64,000 nt of DNA. It comes from Amanita rubescens (taxonomy: Eukaryota; Basidiomycota; Agaricomycetes; Agaricales; Amanitaceae). The position numbers and the translations under genes were made by a program. This document shows, piece after piece, positions 40,481 through 51,091 of this stretch; position 1 is the stretch's first letter, and each line of letters begins with the position of its first letter. The notes under the pieces were generated by a model that searched no databases, had not been told where the DNA came from, and saw only the letters and a list, made by a program, of their open reading frames with translations. The stretch spans positions 62,001 through 126,000 of the forward strand of contig WION01000104.1 of the NCBI GenBank assembly GCA_015039365.1, read 5' to 3'.

Positions 40481-40679
40481 GTGCCATAGCATCAGGAAAA
40501 TTCTCATTTGGCTTAAAATGACTTATTTAAAATAAGACATAATAAGTGTCAAAAGTAGGGGGGTGCCTTATTTTTGCCTGCTCCTCGGGTGTGCAGATAC
40601 AATGCTGTGCACCATGCAGCTCTCCCCCACCTTTGACAACCAGCCTCTCCTGGACTTTTTTAGCCAGCCAGGTAGGAGT

Positions 40680-41092
40680 TGTTACATTTGTTCGTTCACT
40701 GGTAAGTCAAGCTTATCAGGTACCATAGGTTCCTCAAGGGAGTTCCGGCACTTAAGAACATTCAAAGAATAGGGGTGTTATCGGATAAGTCCTCAAGGGA
40801 GCTTAGATGATAACGAGACAGATTTTGACTGTTAAAACTAGACTGAGGTCTAGTTGTATATTTGCATATTTATATACTGTACTAGGTATATACACAAATA
40901 TGGTAAGTATGAATGCATGTGATAACGAAACGGTCACATGTGATAATGAAACAGTTTACATGTGATAAAATGAAATAGCATATGATAAACGATGAATGTT
41001 CCAGAAGGAACGCATATGCAAATAATGACGTAGGAGGGATAACAAAGATGATAAGATAAGAAAAAGATAGGCCATGACGTACGTTTGTAACA
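40680..41092 (-). repeat. Gyp2 3' LTR (413 bp)
   Basis: Matches the 5' LTR at 50660 with scattered substitutions and lacks about 20 bases present there (the extra AATCAACATGCATGTGATA near 50947). It contains the AAAACTAGACTGAGGTCTAG palindrome-like segment. Confidence 0.9.
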
Positions 41093-41389
41093 TAGCCCTT
41101 CTCCTACATACGAAGTCCAATATTCACCGAATATTGAAATAATTGGTGACTATGTGTCACAATTGTGTTCGGCGTCGCTATCGTAGGTGTAAGAGTCTTC
41201 ATTTCCTTGCCAGGGATGACGACAGCGGTGGCAGTTGTCGGTAAGTCGTTCTTGAAGAGTTGGTCATTCTTCTCGTGTATTTGAGGTGGTCATTGTGTTG
41301 ATGGGTCGTGTTGATTGTCCTCGTGTGGATTGGCCTCGGCGATTTCCAAGGTTTCATCGTGATGGTGGGGGTCCGGTGGTAGTGGTGGT

Positions 41390-43359
41390 AAAACAGTTAC
41401 CTGGGGGACGAGTATTTGTTCCTCGTCGTCTTCTTTTGATAAGCAGGGAAGGTTCGCCTTGTTCGAGTTGGGCGGAATCAATACTAGTAGCGGGCAATGT
41501 GGTAGAAACACGTTGTTCGGGAATTTGTTCAAATGGTGTAGGCGGTGGCTGCGTTACAGCGTCCAGGTAAGTGGGAGGAGGGGTCTCTTCATGTGTCGGG
41601 CCTCAATGTATTTCTTGTCATCGATGGTGTTCAGTAGTATGGTGTGGGCCTCCGCATATGTAACAGCCTTGAGTTCCAGGAATATCTTCTCTGTCAAAGG
41701 CTTGGTTATTCAGTTCGAACGATACTAATCGTTCAGCTGAGGGATCAGGCCCATGCAGATGAAAGATGGTGCAGCGTGTTGGGTTTTCGGGGATGGGGAC
41801 ATCTCGTCCTTCAATGGTATGCCCTGTCTGAAGGGCGATGACGGCGGCATCTTGGTGTTCATTATTGGTATTAGGTCTGTTAGGGTTGCGATCATGTCTC
41901 CATACAAGATTGTTAATCGTTGTTTGTAGTTGTTGTAAGATGGTTATATCCCAACCATCGGGGGTGAACATCGGGTTGAGACGGTCGTTAAGAACTCAAA
42001 TTCATTCGAGTGTAGCGATGACAGGAGTATGGGGAAATACAGGTCATCCATGCATCCAAGCCATTCCAGTATCTAAAGCAAGTTGTCGTGTCGGTTGAAT
42101 GAAATGATGACGGTGTCTGGCGGTGGTAAGACGGGTCGCTTCTTCAAGGTATACGTCTCCTCGTAGATCACAAAACCAATGAATATTGTTCCAGATCATT
42201 AAAGTGATCCAACGGTTGCAGTGCAGTTCTTGGAACCGGCAGGTAAGATTAATGATGACATTAATGAGGGCCATCAGATCGGGGCAAACATATCTATTCA
42301 GGATGAACAGATAGTTGTTGGCGAAAGTCCAAGACGTGAACAATGTCCAGATTCGACAAAAGGCTCGTCGAATAATCGGGTCGATGAAGGAAGGGATGGC
42401 GTAATGTGTCAAGATGACGTCTACGGCGGGAATGTTAGGTGCAGGTACATTGAAGTTATTGTCAAGGGTGGAGGCGTGTTGAAATAAGAACCTAGGAATA
42501 GGTCCTTCAGCAGGGAGTCTAGGTGTCGGGCTCGTAGATCGAGCGTGGGTTTCCCTCATTAAATCTAATGGGGTATAGAGGGGCCTCGGTGATGGAGTGT
42601 CTTCTGGGAAGACGATAGGGATTGAGATGGGGTTGATGAGTCTTTCATTAATTTCGTCATCGGCGATGGCGTTAGCGGTGACAATATCGAGTTCAGCGGC
42701 AACAGCATTGGCGGCGGCTGTAGCGGCATTGGTGGCGGCGACGGTTCTTGCTCTTTCAAAGTAGTTGTTGACAAGTTCTTCGTCGATGGGGGGAATCCCC
42801 ACGGTAAAGGCAGTGGTATTGAACATGAGTAATGCTTCTCGCATGACTCGGATATCGGCAGGGGTAGTGTCGGGATGTGGTCCGCGTGCATAGGTGATAA
42901 CCAGTTGATCTCTGGTTGCGAATACTTGAGCTACCATCTCCTGCATTTCGGGTGGCACAGGAGTGTCAGGGAGAATAGCGTTCCCCATATCTGTAACGCT
43001 TTGCATTAGCTCTTCTATTGTAGAAGCGTTTGATGGTGGGAAGGTATAAGATGAATCAGAAGATAAAGAATCTTCATTTCGTGGCATGAATTCCTCGTCA
43101 GAGGGGATTATAGGGAACCATTCCGTAGCAATAGATGTGTAATGAACATACAGATGGGAGGAGGAATTGGCAATGGTGTAGGTGATTCCTCTCTAGAAGG
43201 GGTCGGAGGGACGATTTCCTCAACGACTGTTGAAGTGGCTGGGGTATCAGCGGCAAAGGGAGTATCAATAGGGGAGGACATGGTTTCAAGAGCAGCGTTT
43301 TCGTTGTTTACAAGTAGCGGGGATAATTGCTGTGATTCCATGTTGTTCCTTATATTCAT
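41390..43359 (-). pseudogene. Gyp2 ORF3, complete copy (copy 2), broken
   Basis: Starts at an ATG (about 43359) that overlaps the end of the upstream chromodomain ORF. After a Ser/Thr/Pro-rich start it switches frame near 43100 and is then open for ~340 codons (43087-42044): helices (MGNAILPDTPVPPEM), an Ala-rich stretch (TNAATAAANAVAAE), and a conserved block (RSTSPTPRLPAEGPIPRFLF, IRRAFCRIWTLFTSW, NNIHWFCDLRGDVYLEEA). After frameshifts near 42050-41990 it continues at 41971 and ends with a CCHH knuckle-like CYICGGPHHTTEHH, then, past two TGA codons, a tail with PPPTYLDAV (a PPxY motif). Homologous in part to Gyp1 ORF3a/3b; function unknown. Confidence 0.6.
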
Positions 43360-45290
43360 TTAAGGTCTCCTCGGAGTGTTCTAAGTTTTCCTCAGTTTCC
43401 CATGAATTGTCAGATGTCGGATAACCTTTCCATTTGACTAAAAATTGCCATTGGTTTCCTTTTCTTCGGTGCGAGACAATTGTCTCGATTTCATATTCTT
43501 CTTTGTTATCTATAAGGTCTGGAGTAGGTCGTGTAAAGTTTGGACCATGTGTTTTGTTCTCGTGGTAAGGAGTTAAAAGTGAAACATGAAACACGGGGTG
43601 AATCTTCCATCTTGGGGGAAGTTCAAGTTTAGCGGTGACAGGTCCTAAGATTTTCTCAATCTTGAACGGTCCTTCTCGTCTAGGCGAGAATTTTCTTATT
43701 TGTCCTGTTTTCAGGTTTCGTGAGTCTAGCCATACCAAATCTCCTTCTTTAAACGCGGGAGATTTCCCTTTAACACGTTGAGTCATTAGCTGTCTAGCTA
43801 ATTCGTGTGCGGCGAGAGCTTCATCTCGTATTTGCGTTAGGACCTTGAAGCGGTCTTCAGCAGCGGGTACATTGATTCGCGGGAATGCTGTGGGGATAGC
43901 CACAGGTTCTATTCCAAACATGATTTCAAACGGAGTCATCTTGGTAGATTGGTGTATCCATTGATTGTGCGCGAATTCTGCTAATGGCAAGTGATCTTTC
44001 CATTGTTTCGGATGATCAACACAGTATAATCGGAGGTAGGTTTCTAGCTCCTGATTGAGTTGTTCGAGGTATATGTCTCCTCGTAGATCACAAAACCAAT
44101 GAATATTGTTCCAGATCATTAAAGTGATCCAACGGTTGCGGTGCAGTTCTTGGAACCGGCGGGTAAGATTAATGATGATGTTAACGAGGGCCATCAGATC
44201 GGGGCAAACATATCTATTCAGGATGAACAGATAGTTGTTGGCGAAAGTCCAAGACGTGAACAATGTCCAGATTCGACAAAAGGCTTGTCGAATAATCGGG
44301 TCGACGAAGGAAGGGATGGCATAATGTGTCAAGATGACATCTATAGCAGGAATGTTTGGTGCGGATACATTGAAATTGTCGTCAAGGGTAGAGGCGTGTT
44401 GAAATAAGAACCTAGGAATAGGTCCTTCAGCAGGGAGTCTAGGTGTCGGGCTCGTAGATCGAGCGTAGGTTTCTCTCATTAAATCTATGGGAGTGTAGAG
44501 AGTCCTTTGCGTTTGGATATCTTCCGGCATAGTGATGGGTATGGGGTAGTGTTCAGTGGTGATGATAGGTGGTGGCGTTGTTTCAACAATGATGGTGTTG
44601 GCTGCCAGAGCAGCTTCAGCGGCTACAGCATTAGCGGCGGCAGAGATAGCGGAGATGGTAGCAGCGTTGGTAGCGGCGATAGTTCTTGCCCGTTCATAAT
44701 AGGCACTGACAAGGGTTTCAGGGAGAAGAGATACTCCCATGGTTGCGGCTGATGCGTTAAATTGCACATGAGCTTTGCGCATGGCACGGATATCTTCAGC
44801 GGTTGTGTCGGGTAACGGTGGTTGGGCGAGGGTGATAATCACTTGATCTCTTGTTTGGAAGAGTTGGTCGACAAGAGCCTGCATTTCCGGTGGTACAGGG
44901 CTACTGGGAAGTATCGCATTTCCCATGTCTGTTATGTTTCGCATTAGTTCTGTTATGGTGGAGACATTGGATGACGGAAATGAATAAGTCAATTTGGAGG
45001 AAGAGTCCTCTTTGTCTCGTGGTATGAATTCCTCGTCGGAGGGGATCATGGGGAAATATCTAGTAGCGTATGAATCGTAATGTAACATACTGAACAGTGG
45101 GGGAACTGGCAAAGGTGCGGGTGATTCCTCTCTGGAGGGAGTCGGAGAGATGATCTCGTCAACGACTGTCGTCGGGGTAGCAGCAGGGGTAGTGTTAGCA
45201 GGGAAGGACATGATTTTCAAGAGCGACATTTTTGATGTTTGTGAGTAATGGGGATGATTGCTGTGATTCCATGTTGTTCCTTATATTCAT
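43286..45290 (-). pseudogene. Gyp2 chimeric ORF: ORF3 (copy 1) fused to integrase end and chromodomain
   Basis: A single open frame (45229-43286, 647 codons) starts as ORF3 (SPTPSREESPAPLPVPPL; MGNAILPSSPVPPEM; RSTSPTPRLPAEGPIPRFLF). At about 44066, after ..RGDIYLE, it switches in frame to the integrase C-terminal region (QLNQELETYLRLYCVDHPKQ), the GPF module and a complete chromodomain (WQFLVKWKGYPTSDNSWE). The switch sits at a short shared GAACAACTCAATCA stretch. It is the middle of a tandem duplication, not a native gene order. A one-base indel near 45230 separates it from its natural start at about 45273. Confidence 0.8.
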
Positions 45291-45330
45291 TTAAGGTCTC
45301 CTCGGAGTGTTCTAGGTTTTCCTCAGTTTC

Positions 45331-48300
45331 CTATGAATTGTCAGATTTCAGATAACCTTTCCATTTGATTAAAAATTGCCATTGGTTTCCTTTTCTTCGG
45401 TGCGAGACTATTGTTTTGATTTCGTATTCTTCTTTGTTATCTATAAGATCTGGGGTTGGTCTTGTAAAGTTTGGACCATGTATTTCGTTCTCGTGATAAG
45501 GTGTCAAGAGTGAAACATGAAAAACAGGGTGAATCTTCCATCTTGGGGGAAGTTCTAATTTTGCGGTGACAGGTCCTAAGATCTTCTTGATCTTGAACAG
45601 TCCTTCTCGTCTAGGTGAGAATTTTCTTATTTGTCCTGTTTTTAGATTTCTTGAGTCTAGCCATACTAAGTCTCCTTCTTTGAAGGCGGGAGATTTTCCT
45701 TTAACACGTTGAGTCATTAGCTGTCTAGCTAATTCGTGTGCAGCGAGAGCTTCATCTCGTATTTGTGTTAAGACCTTGAAGCGGTCTTCAGCAGCAGGTA
45801 TGTTGATTTGCGGGAATGCTGTGGGGATCGCCACAGGTTCTATTCCAAACATGATTTCAAACGGTGTCATCTTGGTAGATTGATGTATTCATTGATTGTG
45901 CGCGAATTCTGCTAATGGCAGGTGATCTTTCCATTGTTTCGGATGATCAACGCAGTATAAGCGGAGGTAGGTTTCTAGCTCTTGATTGAGTTGTTCCAAT
46001 TCTCCGTCAGTTTGCAGGTGAAAGGCGGTTGACTTTCTATGGTCAATTCCGAAGATTTTGCAGATTTCTTCAAAGACTTTAGAAGTAAATTGTGGTCCTC
46101 TATCGGAAATAAGGGTTGTTGGTAACCCATAACGTTTGTAAATGTCGTTGATGTAAGAATTGGTGGTATCCATAGCGGTAAAAGATTTTTTGCATGGTAT
46201 GAATATTACGCCCTTTGTTAAGCCTTGATCGACCACGGTCAAAACAGAATCAAAACCGTTGATAATTGGCAGATCTGTGATGAAGTCCATTGAAACTTGT
46301 TCAAATGGGCGTGTGGCATGGGATTTAATAGGCATCAAACCTGGTGTGATCGGATGTGTATTGACCTTCATTTGTTGACATAAGGCACAGCCTTCAACCC
46401 ATTTAGATACTGTCGTTGTCATTCCAGGCCAATAATAGTTGCAGCGGATTAGCTCTAGTGTCTTTAATCGTCCAGGGTGACCCATAACTACGGGGTCATG
46501 ATGTGATTTGATTATTTTGTTTTGCAATTCTTCGTTTTGAGGGGCATAAACGTGTCCTTGATAACGAATAATGTTGTTGTCATTTTTCCAGTCATTAAAC
46601 TTTGATCGGAGGGGTAGTTTTCCGTGTTTAAGACTGTCGATTACAACTTTAGCAAATTTGTCTTGTGGCAATAATTCAATGATTTTATCTGCCCAAGATA
46701 CGTTGATTGCGGCAATAACCATGTCATCAGTAATCATGGTTTGTGGGATTTCTTTTGCTTTTGCTTCTTCTTCATTAATATGGTCAGGGCATCTCGATAA
46801 AGCGTCTGCCTGAATAAGTTTTGATCCGGGGACGTGTTCTAATTTGATATCAAACTCCATGATTTCTTGCCACCAACGTGATTGTCTGGTGGTCATTTTC
46901 TGCAGATGTTTATAATATGATAAATTCTTATGATCACAATGGATCATGATTGTGTGTGGGCTTCCTTTTAGAAGGTGTCTCCAGGTTTCGAAGGCTTTCT
47001 TTATTGCTAATAACTTGCAATCGTATACTTGATATCTTTGTTTGGTATCGCTTAACTGATGACTGATAAATCCACATGGGTGCATTTCTCCATCAGATCC
47101 CCGTTGTTTCAGGATGGCTCCTACCACCCAATTTGATGCATCGGTTTCTAACAAAAACGGTTTCATTGGATCTGGCATAACTAGAACCGGTTCTTCTAGG
47201 AATTTCTCCTTTAACGTGTCAAATGCTTTTTGACACTCTGCATCCCATCGGAAGGGAACTGTTTTCTTCGTGAGTTCCGTGAGCGGAGCCACTATTTCGG
47301 CGTAGTTTCCTATAAATTTCCTGTAAAAGTTCGTGAACCCTAGAAATGACCGAATTTGTTTGACGGTTTTTGGTTTGGGCCATTTGCTGATTCCAGCAAG
47401 TTTTACAGGGTCCATCATGATCTTTCCTTCTTTGACAATCATCCCAAGGAATTCAACTTCCTTGGCAACGAATTTACATTTTTCCAGTTTCAGGAATAGA
47501 TCGTTTTCTTTTAGCCATTGCAAAACTTGCTGAGTGTGCTCCCTCGTTTCTGCCTTGTTCGCTCCCTCGTTTCTGCCTTGTTCGCTCCATATATCAACAT
47601 GTCGTCAATGTAGACGACTAGCCATCCTTTGGCTATCATGTCACGGAAGTATTCATTCATCATTGTTTGAAACATTGACGGTGAATTGCATAATCCAAAG
47701 AGCATTACAGTAGGCTCGAAGAGACCACAGTTTGTCGTGAATGCGGCCTTCCATTCGTCGCCTTTCTTTATTTGTACATTATTGTAACCCCATCAGAGGT
47801 CTAACTTGGAGAAATATTTCACCTTTTGTAGTTTTAATAATAAGTCGGATACCAGAGGAAGGGGATAGGTGTTCCGTTTTGTCCAGCTATTGATGTATCG
47901 GTAATCTTGGCAAGGTCTCAACTCTCCTTTTTCTTTTTTTGCAACATAAAAGAAAGGAGACGCTTGTGGAGATTGTGATGGTCGAATATATCCTTTTTTG
48001 AGTTGTTCATTGACCCATTTATTCATTAGCTGTTCTTCGTGAATTGATAATGGGTAATTCTTCGCCACTTTAGGTTTAAACCCTTCTTTTAGATCTATCA
48101 CATGATCCCATTGTCGTGAAATTGGGAATCGTTCCGACATTTGTTTATCAAAAACTTTTCTCCATTTGTCGTATTCTGGGGGTAATTCTACTTTCGTAGC
48201 TTTATCTTTGTGTTCATGTGCAAGTGCTTGGGACGCTGATGTTTTCACTTGGATCCAAAGGTGATCAGTCTCGAGATCTTCGTCTTCATCTGTGCCCAGT

Positions 48301-48825
48301 TCTTCTTCTTTTCGGATATAATGAAGGTACATTTTGGTTTCTTCATCATGATCAAATGTAGTTTCCTTTTCTAGATCGATCTTCCTACCATCAGGGAACT
48401 TAACCGTTCCTTCAGACCAATCTATTCTGGGGTTGATTTCTTGGAGCCAAGGTAATCTTAATATCAGTCATTGATCGCCTAGTCATGTGATGTAAAACCA
48501 GTCTTTAAACCAGTTATCTTCGATGTTATAGCTTATCTGGATTTTATACCGTATATCTCCAGACTTGTTGTTTGTTCTGTCCACGTTTCACACTGGGATG
48601 GGTTTCTTTAAGCGAGTGATTTTGTTCAATTGATGAGTGAACTATCAACGAATTTTCCTTGCACGCCTGAGTCGATAAGAGCTTTGGTTTCAGCGGTTTT
48701 TAGATTCGAACATTGGGAGATGGGAATGGTGATTTTATTTCTGGATATAGATGATACTGTTACACCATTTATACATAATTGTTCATCTTCAGAGATGACG
48801 GACGCTGATTCATTGTCATCTTGTT
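45331..48825 (-). pseudogene. Gyp2 Pol (PR to chromodomain), broken
   Basis: Protease remnant near 48640 (ALIDSGVQGKFVD). RT pieces 48332-47793 (WDHVIDLKEGFKPK … YPLPLVSDLLLKL) and 47705-47511 (YIDDMLIYG). RT end, RNase H and integrase 47523-45889 (LETDASNWVVGAIL; HPGRLKTLELI … CALCQQMK; MDFITDLP; ISDRGPQF). Then 45870-45331 has the GPF-like module and chromodomain (FLIKWKGYLKSDNS). Breaks include TGA at 47793 (after KLDL), TGA at 45889 where the duplicate has TGG, a 23-bp tandem duplication at about 47540-47585, and a stop in the chromodomain. Confidence 0.88.
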
Positions 48826-50640
48826 CTAAAAACCCTTCTCGTTCAACTTTCGGCGGGCGCTACGTGGTAATGTTTTTGCCATTTCTCGTATGACGGCAAT
48901 TCTTTGGTCTTCATCATTTTCATCATCGGAACTTTCATTTGATGAGTTACTGTCGTCTTCGTTGCTATCTGCATCCAGTGCTCTGATTCTTCGTCCTTTT
49001 CCTTCCCTTTTGTTGCGGTCACTATTTCGTCTGCGTGGTTTCCCTCGAAAGTGTCTTCTAGGTGCTGCCTTTCTTTGTGAATTCCCAAGGTTTTGTCGTT
49101 TCTTTTTGGGATTAGGACAGTCTGGGATTAAGTGTCCTGTGTTTCCACATCCATAGCATTTAGTGGTCTTTATCCAATCCATGGAAGTTTCTGCAATCTG
49201 TATTCGTTGTGCTTGTTCCAGTAGTACTTCATCAACCTCCATTTTGTCTTCAAACTCTTTAGTTTGTCCAAAAGTGGAAAACAACGTGTTTGCCACTTCT
49301 ATGTCGAGGATACGAGTTCGTAATGATTTATAGGTCATTGGGGCGCCTCCCAGTCGTAGTTTTTCTCATAAGGTGTTGGTAGTCCTAAAACCAAGAGGTG
49401 GCATTTTGTCGTATCGTCGGTGACTTTGGCTAAATTGAGATCTTGGTCAACACGTGCTATATACTGGTTAATTGATTGTTTCGGAAGTTTCTTCCATGTG
49501 AGTAATCTGTGCATGGCTAGTCCCGGTTCGTCTACTTGTCCCCAATCTTCTTTTAGTTCTTTGATGAACATTTTGTAATCGGTATATTTTGTTGTTTCGG
49601 CATCGTATTCAGCTATTTTATTATCGCGCCATTGTTGAGCATTTCTGTCAATATGATACATGATGAATTGTATCTTATCTTGAGCGTCAGTCATTTTATT
49701 CATTTTCATGAATAATTCGGCTTTCGGTAAGAACAGATTGAGATATTTTTGATCTCCTTCGAATGGTTTGGGGGGTTTGATCTTTGGTAGATCTGACCTT
49801 GATTCGGTCTGGGGTCCTAGTCCAGATCCACTCATGTCTCTTTCTTTTCCTTTTCTAGAAGAGAATGGATTGATTGGTGGGACAAATGGGTGTAGGAATG
49901 TAACAGGGGGTAACGGTGCGGATTGTGCGGCTTCGAGTTTTGGTTCTGATAAAAGGGATAAGGAAGCGATCAATTGAGCTGAGGTTTCGTCTTCAGCTTG
50001 TTGTTCTACTGTGGGTATAACAACGACTTCGGTTCCAGGTACATAATCAAGTTTATCCTGGGATTCTTCTTCTTTTTCTTCTTCAGAAAAAGGGTTTTTG
50101 TCTTCTTCTTTATCGGACTCTCCTGACAGATCGGCGCTTTCTCGGTAATGAACCTGTGGTGATGCGAGTGGGGTTTCTTGTTCGGTGATTTCTGGTTCGT
50201 TCGCTTTCTTCCAACGTTGTAGTGCGGTTCGTGATAACTCCTCTTTTCCTCCAATGAAGGGTTCTCCTTCAAAGTATTCATCTCTGATATAGTACGGTTC
50301 TTCTCCTGTTTCCGATTCAGTGGCATACCAACATTTGTTCTTTTGGTCGTAGGCAAGCTTTCATTCATTTATGTAGGTATAATCCTCCTTTGAATGCAAA
50401 AGATTGATTTGGTGGTCTACCAAGTTTTTGTTTTACCCAGAACTGGTGGCCTGGTACGGGTTCTCCTGAAGCGGTATAACACCAACCGTTTTCTCGTTTA
50501 TCCCAATGAATGGAATGTTCGTCAAGATAGTAGCGATTATCAATGGGGTTTCTTTTGGCGTTATTCAGAGGGGTACTTTTAGATTGTCGTGGAGCAATGA
50601 TGAATGAGGGGAGGTGAGAGCGTTAAAGCTATTGTGCTCG
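48826..50640 (-). pseudogene. Gyp2 Gag with N-terminal extension, broken
   Basis: 49973-49335 holds the capsid-like region (KIKPPKPFEGDQKYLNLFL; KLPKQSINQYIARVDQDL). 49338-48826 has the CCHC knuckle CYGCGNTGHLIPDC and a basic then acidic tail. Upstream, the frame continues as an acidic stretch (SGESDKEEDKNPFSEEEKEE) and, after a frameshift near 50365, as a domain sharing YYLD, FW and RPPN words with the AUG-less extension of Gyp1 Gag. From 50369 to the LTR there is no ATG on the sense strand. Confidence 0.85.
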
Positions 50641-50646
50641 GAGAGG

Positions 50647-50657
50647 AGTCTAGTTTT
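50647..50657 (-). promoter_or_regulatory. Gyp2 self-priming primer binding site
   Basis: AGTCTAGTTTT (plus strand), two bases inside the 5' LTR. Its reverse complement AAAACTAGACT is in the LTR at about 50815-50825, downstream of the TATATAAATA box in the element's direction. Same logic and same 2-base offset as in Gyp1, with different sequence. Confidence 0.75.
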
Positions 50658-50659
50658 AT

Positions 50660-51091
50660 TGTTACGTTTGTTCGTTCACTGGTAAGTCAAGCTTATCAGG
50701 TACCGTAGGTTCCTCAAGGGAGTTCCGGCACTTAAGAATGTTCAAAGAATAGGGGTGTTATCGGATAAGTCCTCAAGGGAGCTTAGACGATAACGAGACA
50801 GATTTTGACTGTTAAAACTAGACTGAGGTCTAGTTGTATATTTGCGTATTTATATACTGTACAAGGTATATACACAAATATGGTAAGTATGAATGCATGT
50901 GATAACGAAATGGTCGCATGTGATAATGAAACAGTTTACATGTGATAATCAACATGCATGTGATAAAATGAAATAGCATATGATAAACGATGAATGTTCC
51001 AGAAGGAACGCATATGCAAATAATGACGTAGGAGGGATAAATGAAGATGATAAGATAAGAAAAAGATAGGCCATGACGTACGTTTGTAACA
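50660..51091 (-). repeat. Gyp2 5' LTR (432 bp)
   Basis: TGTTACGTTTG ... TACGTTTGTAACA. It carries repeats of CATGTGATAA (several copies, 50895-50990). It abuts, without a target duplication, the truncated Gyp1b element that begins at 51092. Confidence 0.9.

Larger units (their letters stand above)
40680..51091 (-). mobile_element. Gyp2: older, rearranged Gypsy chromovirus related to Gyp1
   Basis: LTRs at 40680-41092 (3') and 50660-51091 (5'), both starting TGTTAC and ending TTTGTAACA in plus orientation. Flanks GGAGT (left) and GAAGA (right) do not match, so the ends come from recombination. Transcribed right to left: Gag, PR, RT, RNase H, INT, chromodomain, then ORF3 with an internal ~1.92-kb duplication of INT end, chromodomain and ORF3. 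Many stops and frameshifts. Confidence 0.9.

Noticed and set aside
42565..42891. Pro/Leu-rich alternative frame overlapping Gyp2 ORF3
   Set aside because: Not maintained at the matching place in the second ORF3 copy and low-complexity, so treated as a shadow, unlike ORF3b in Gyp1.
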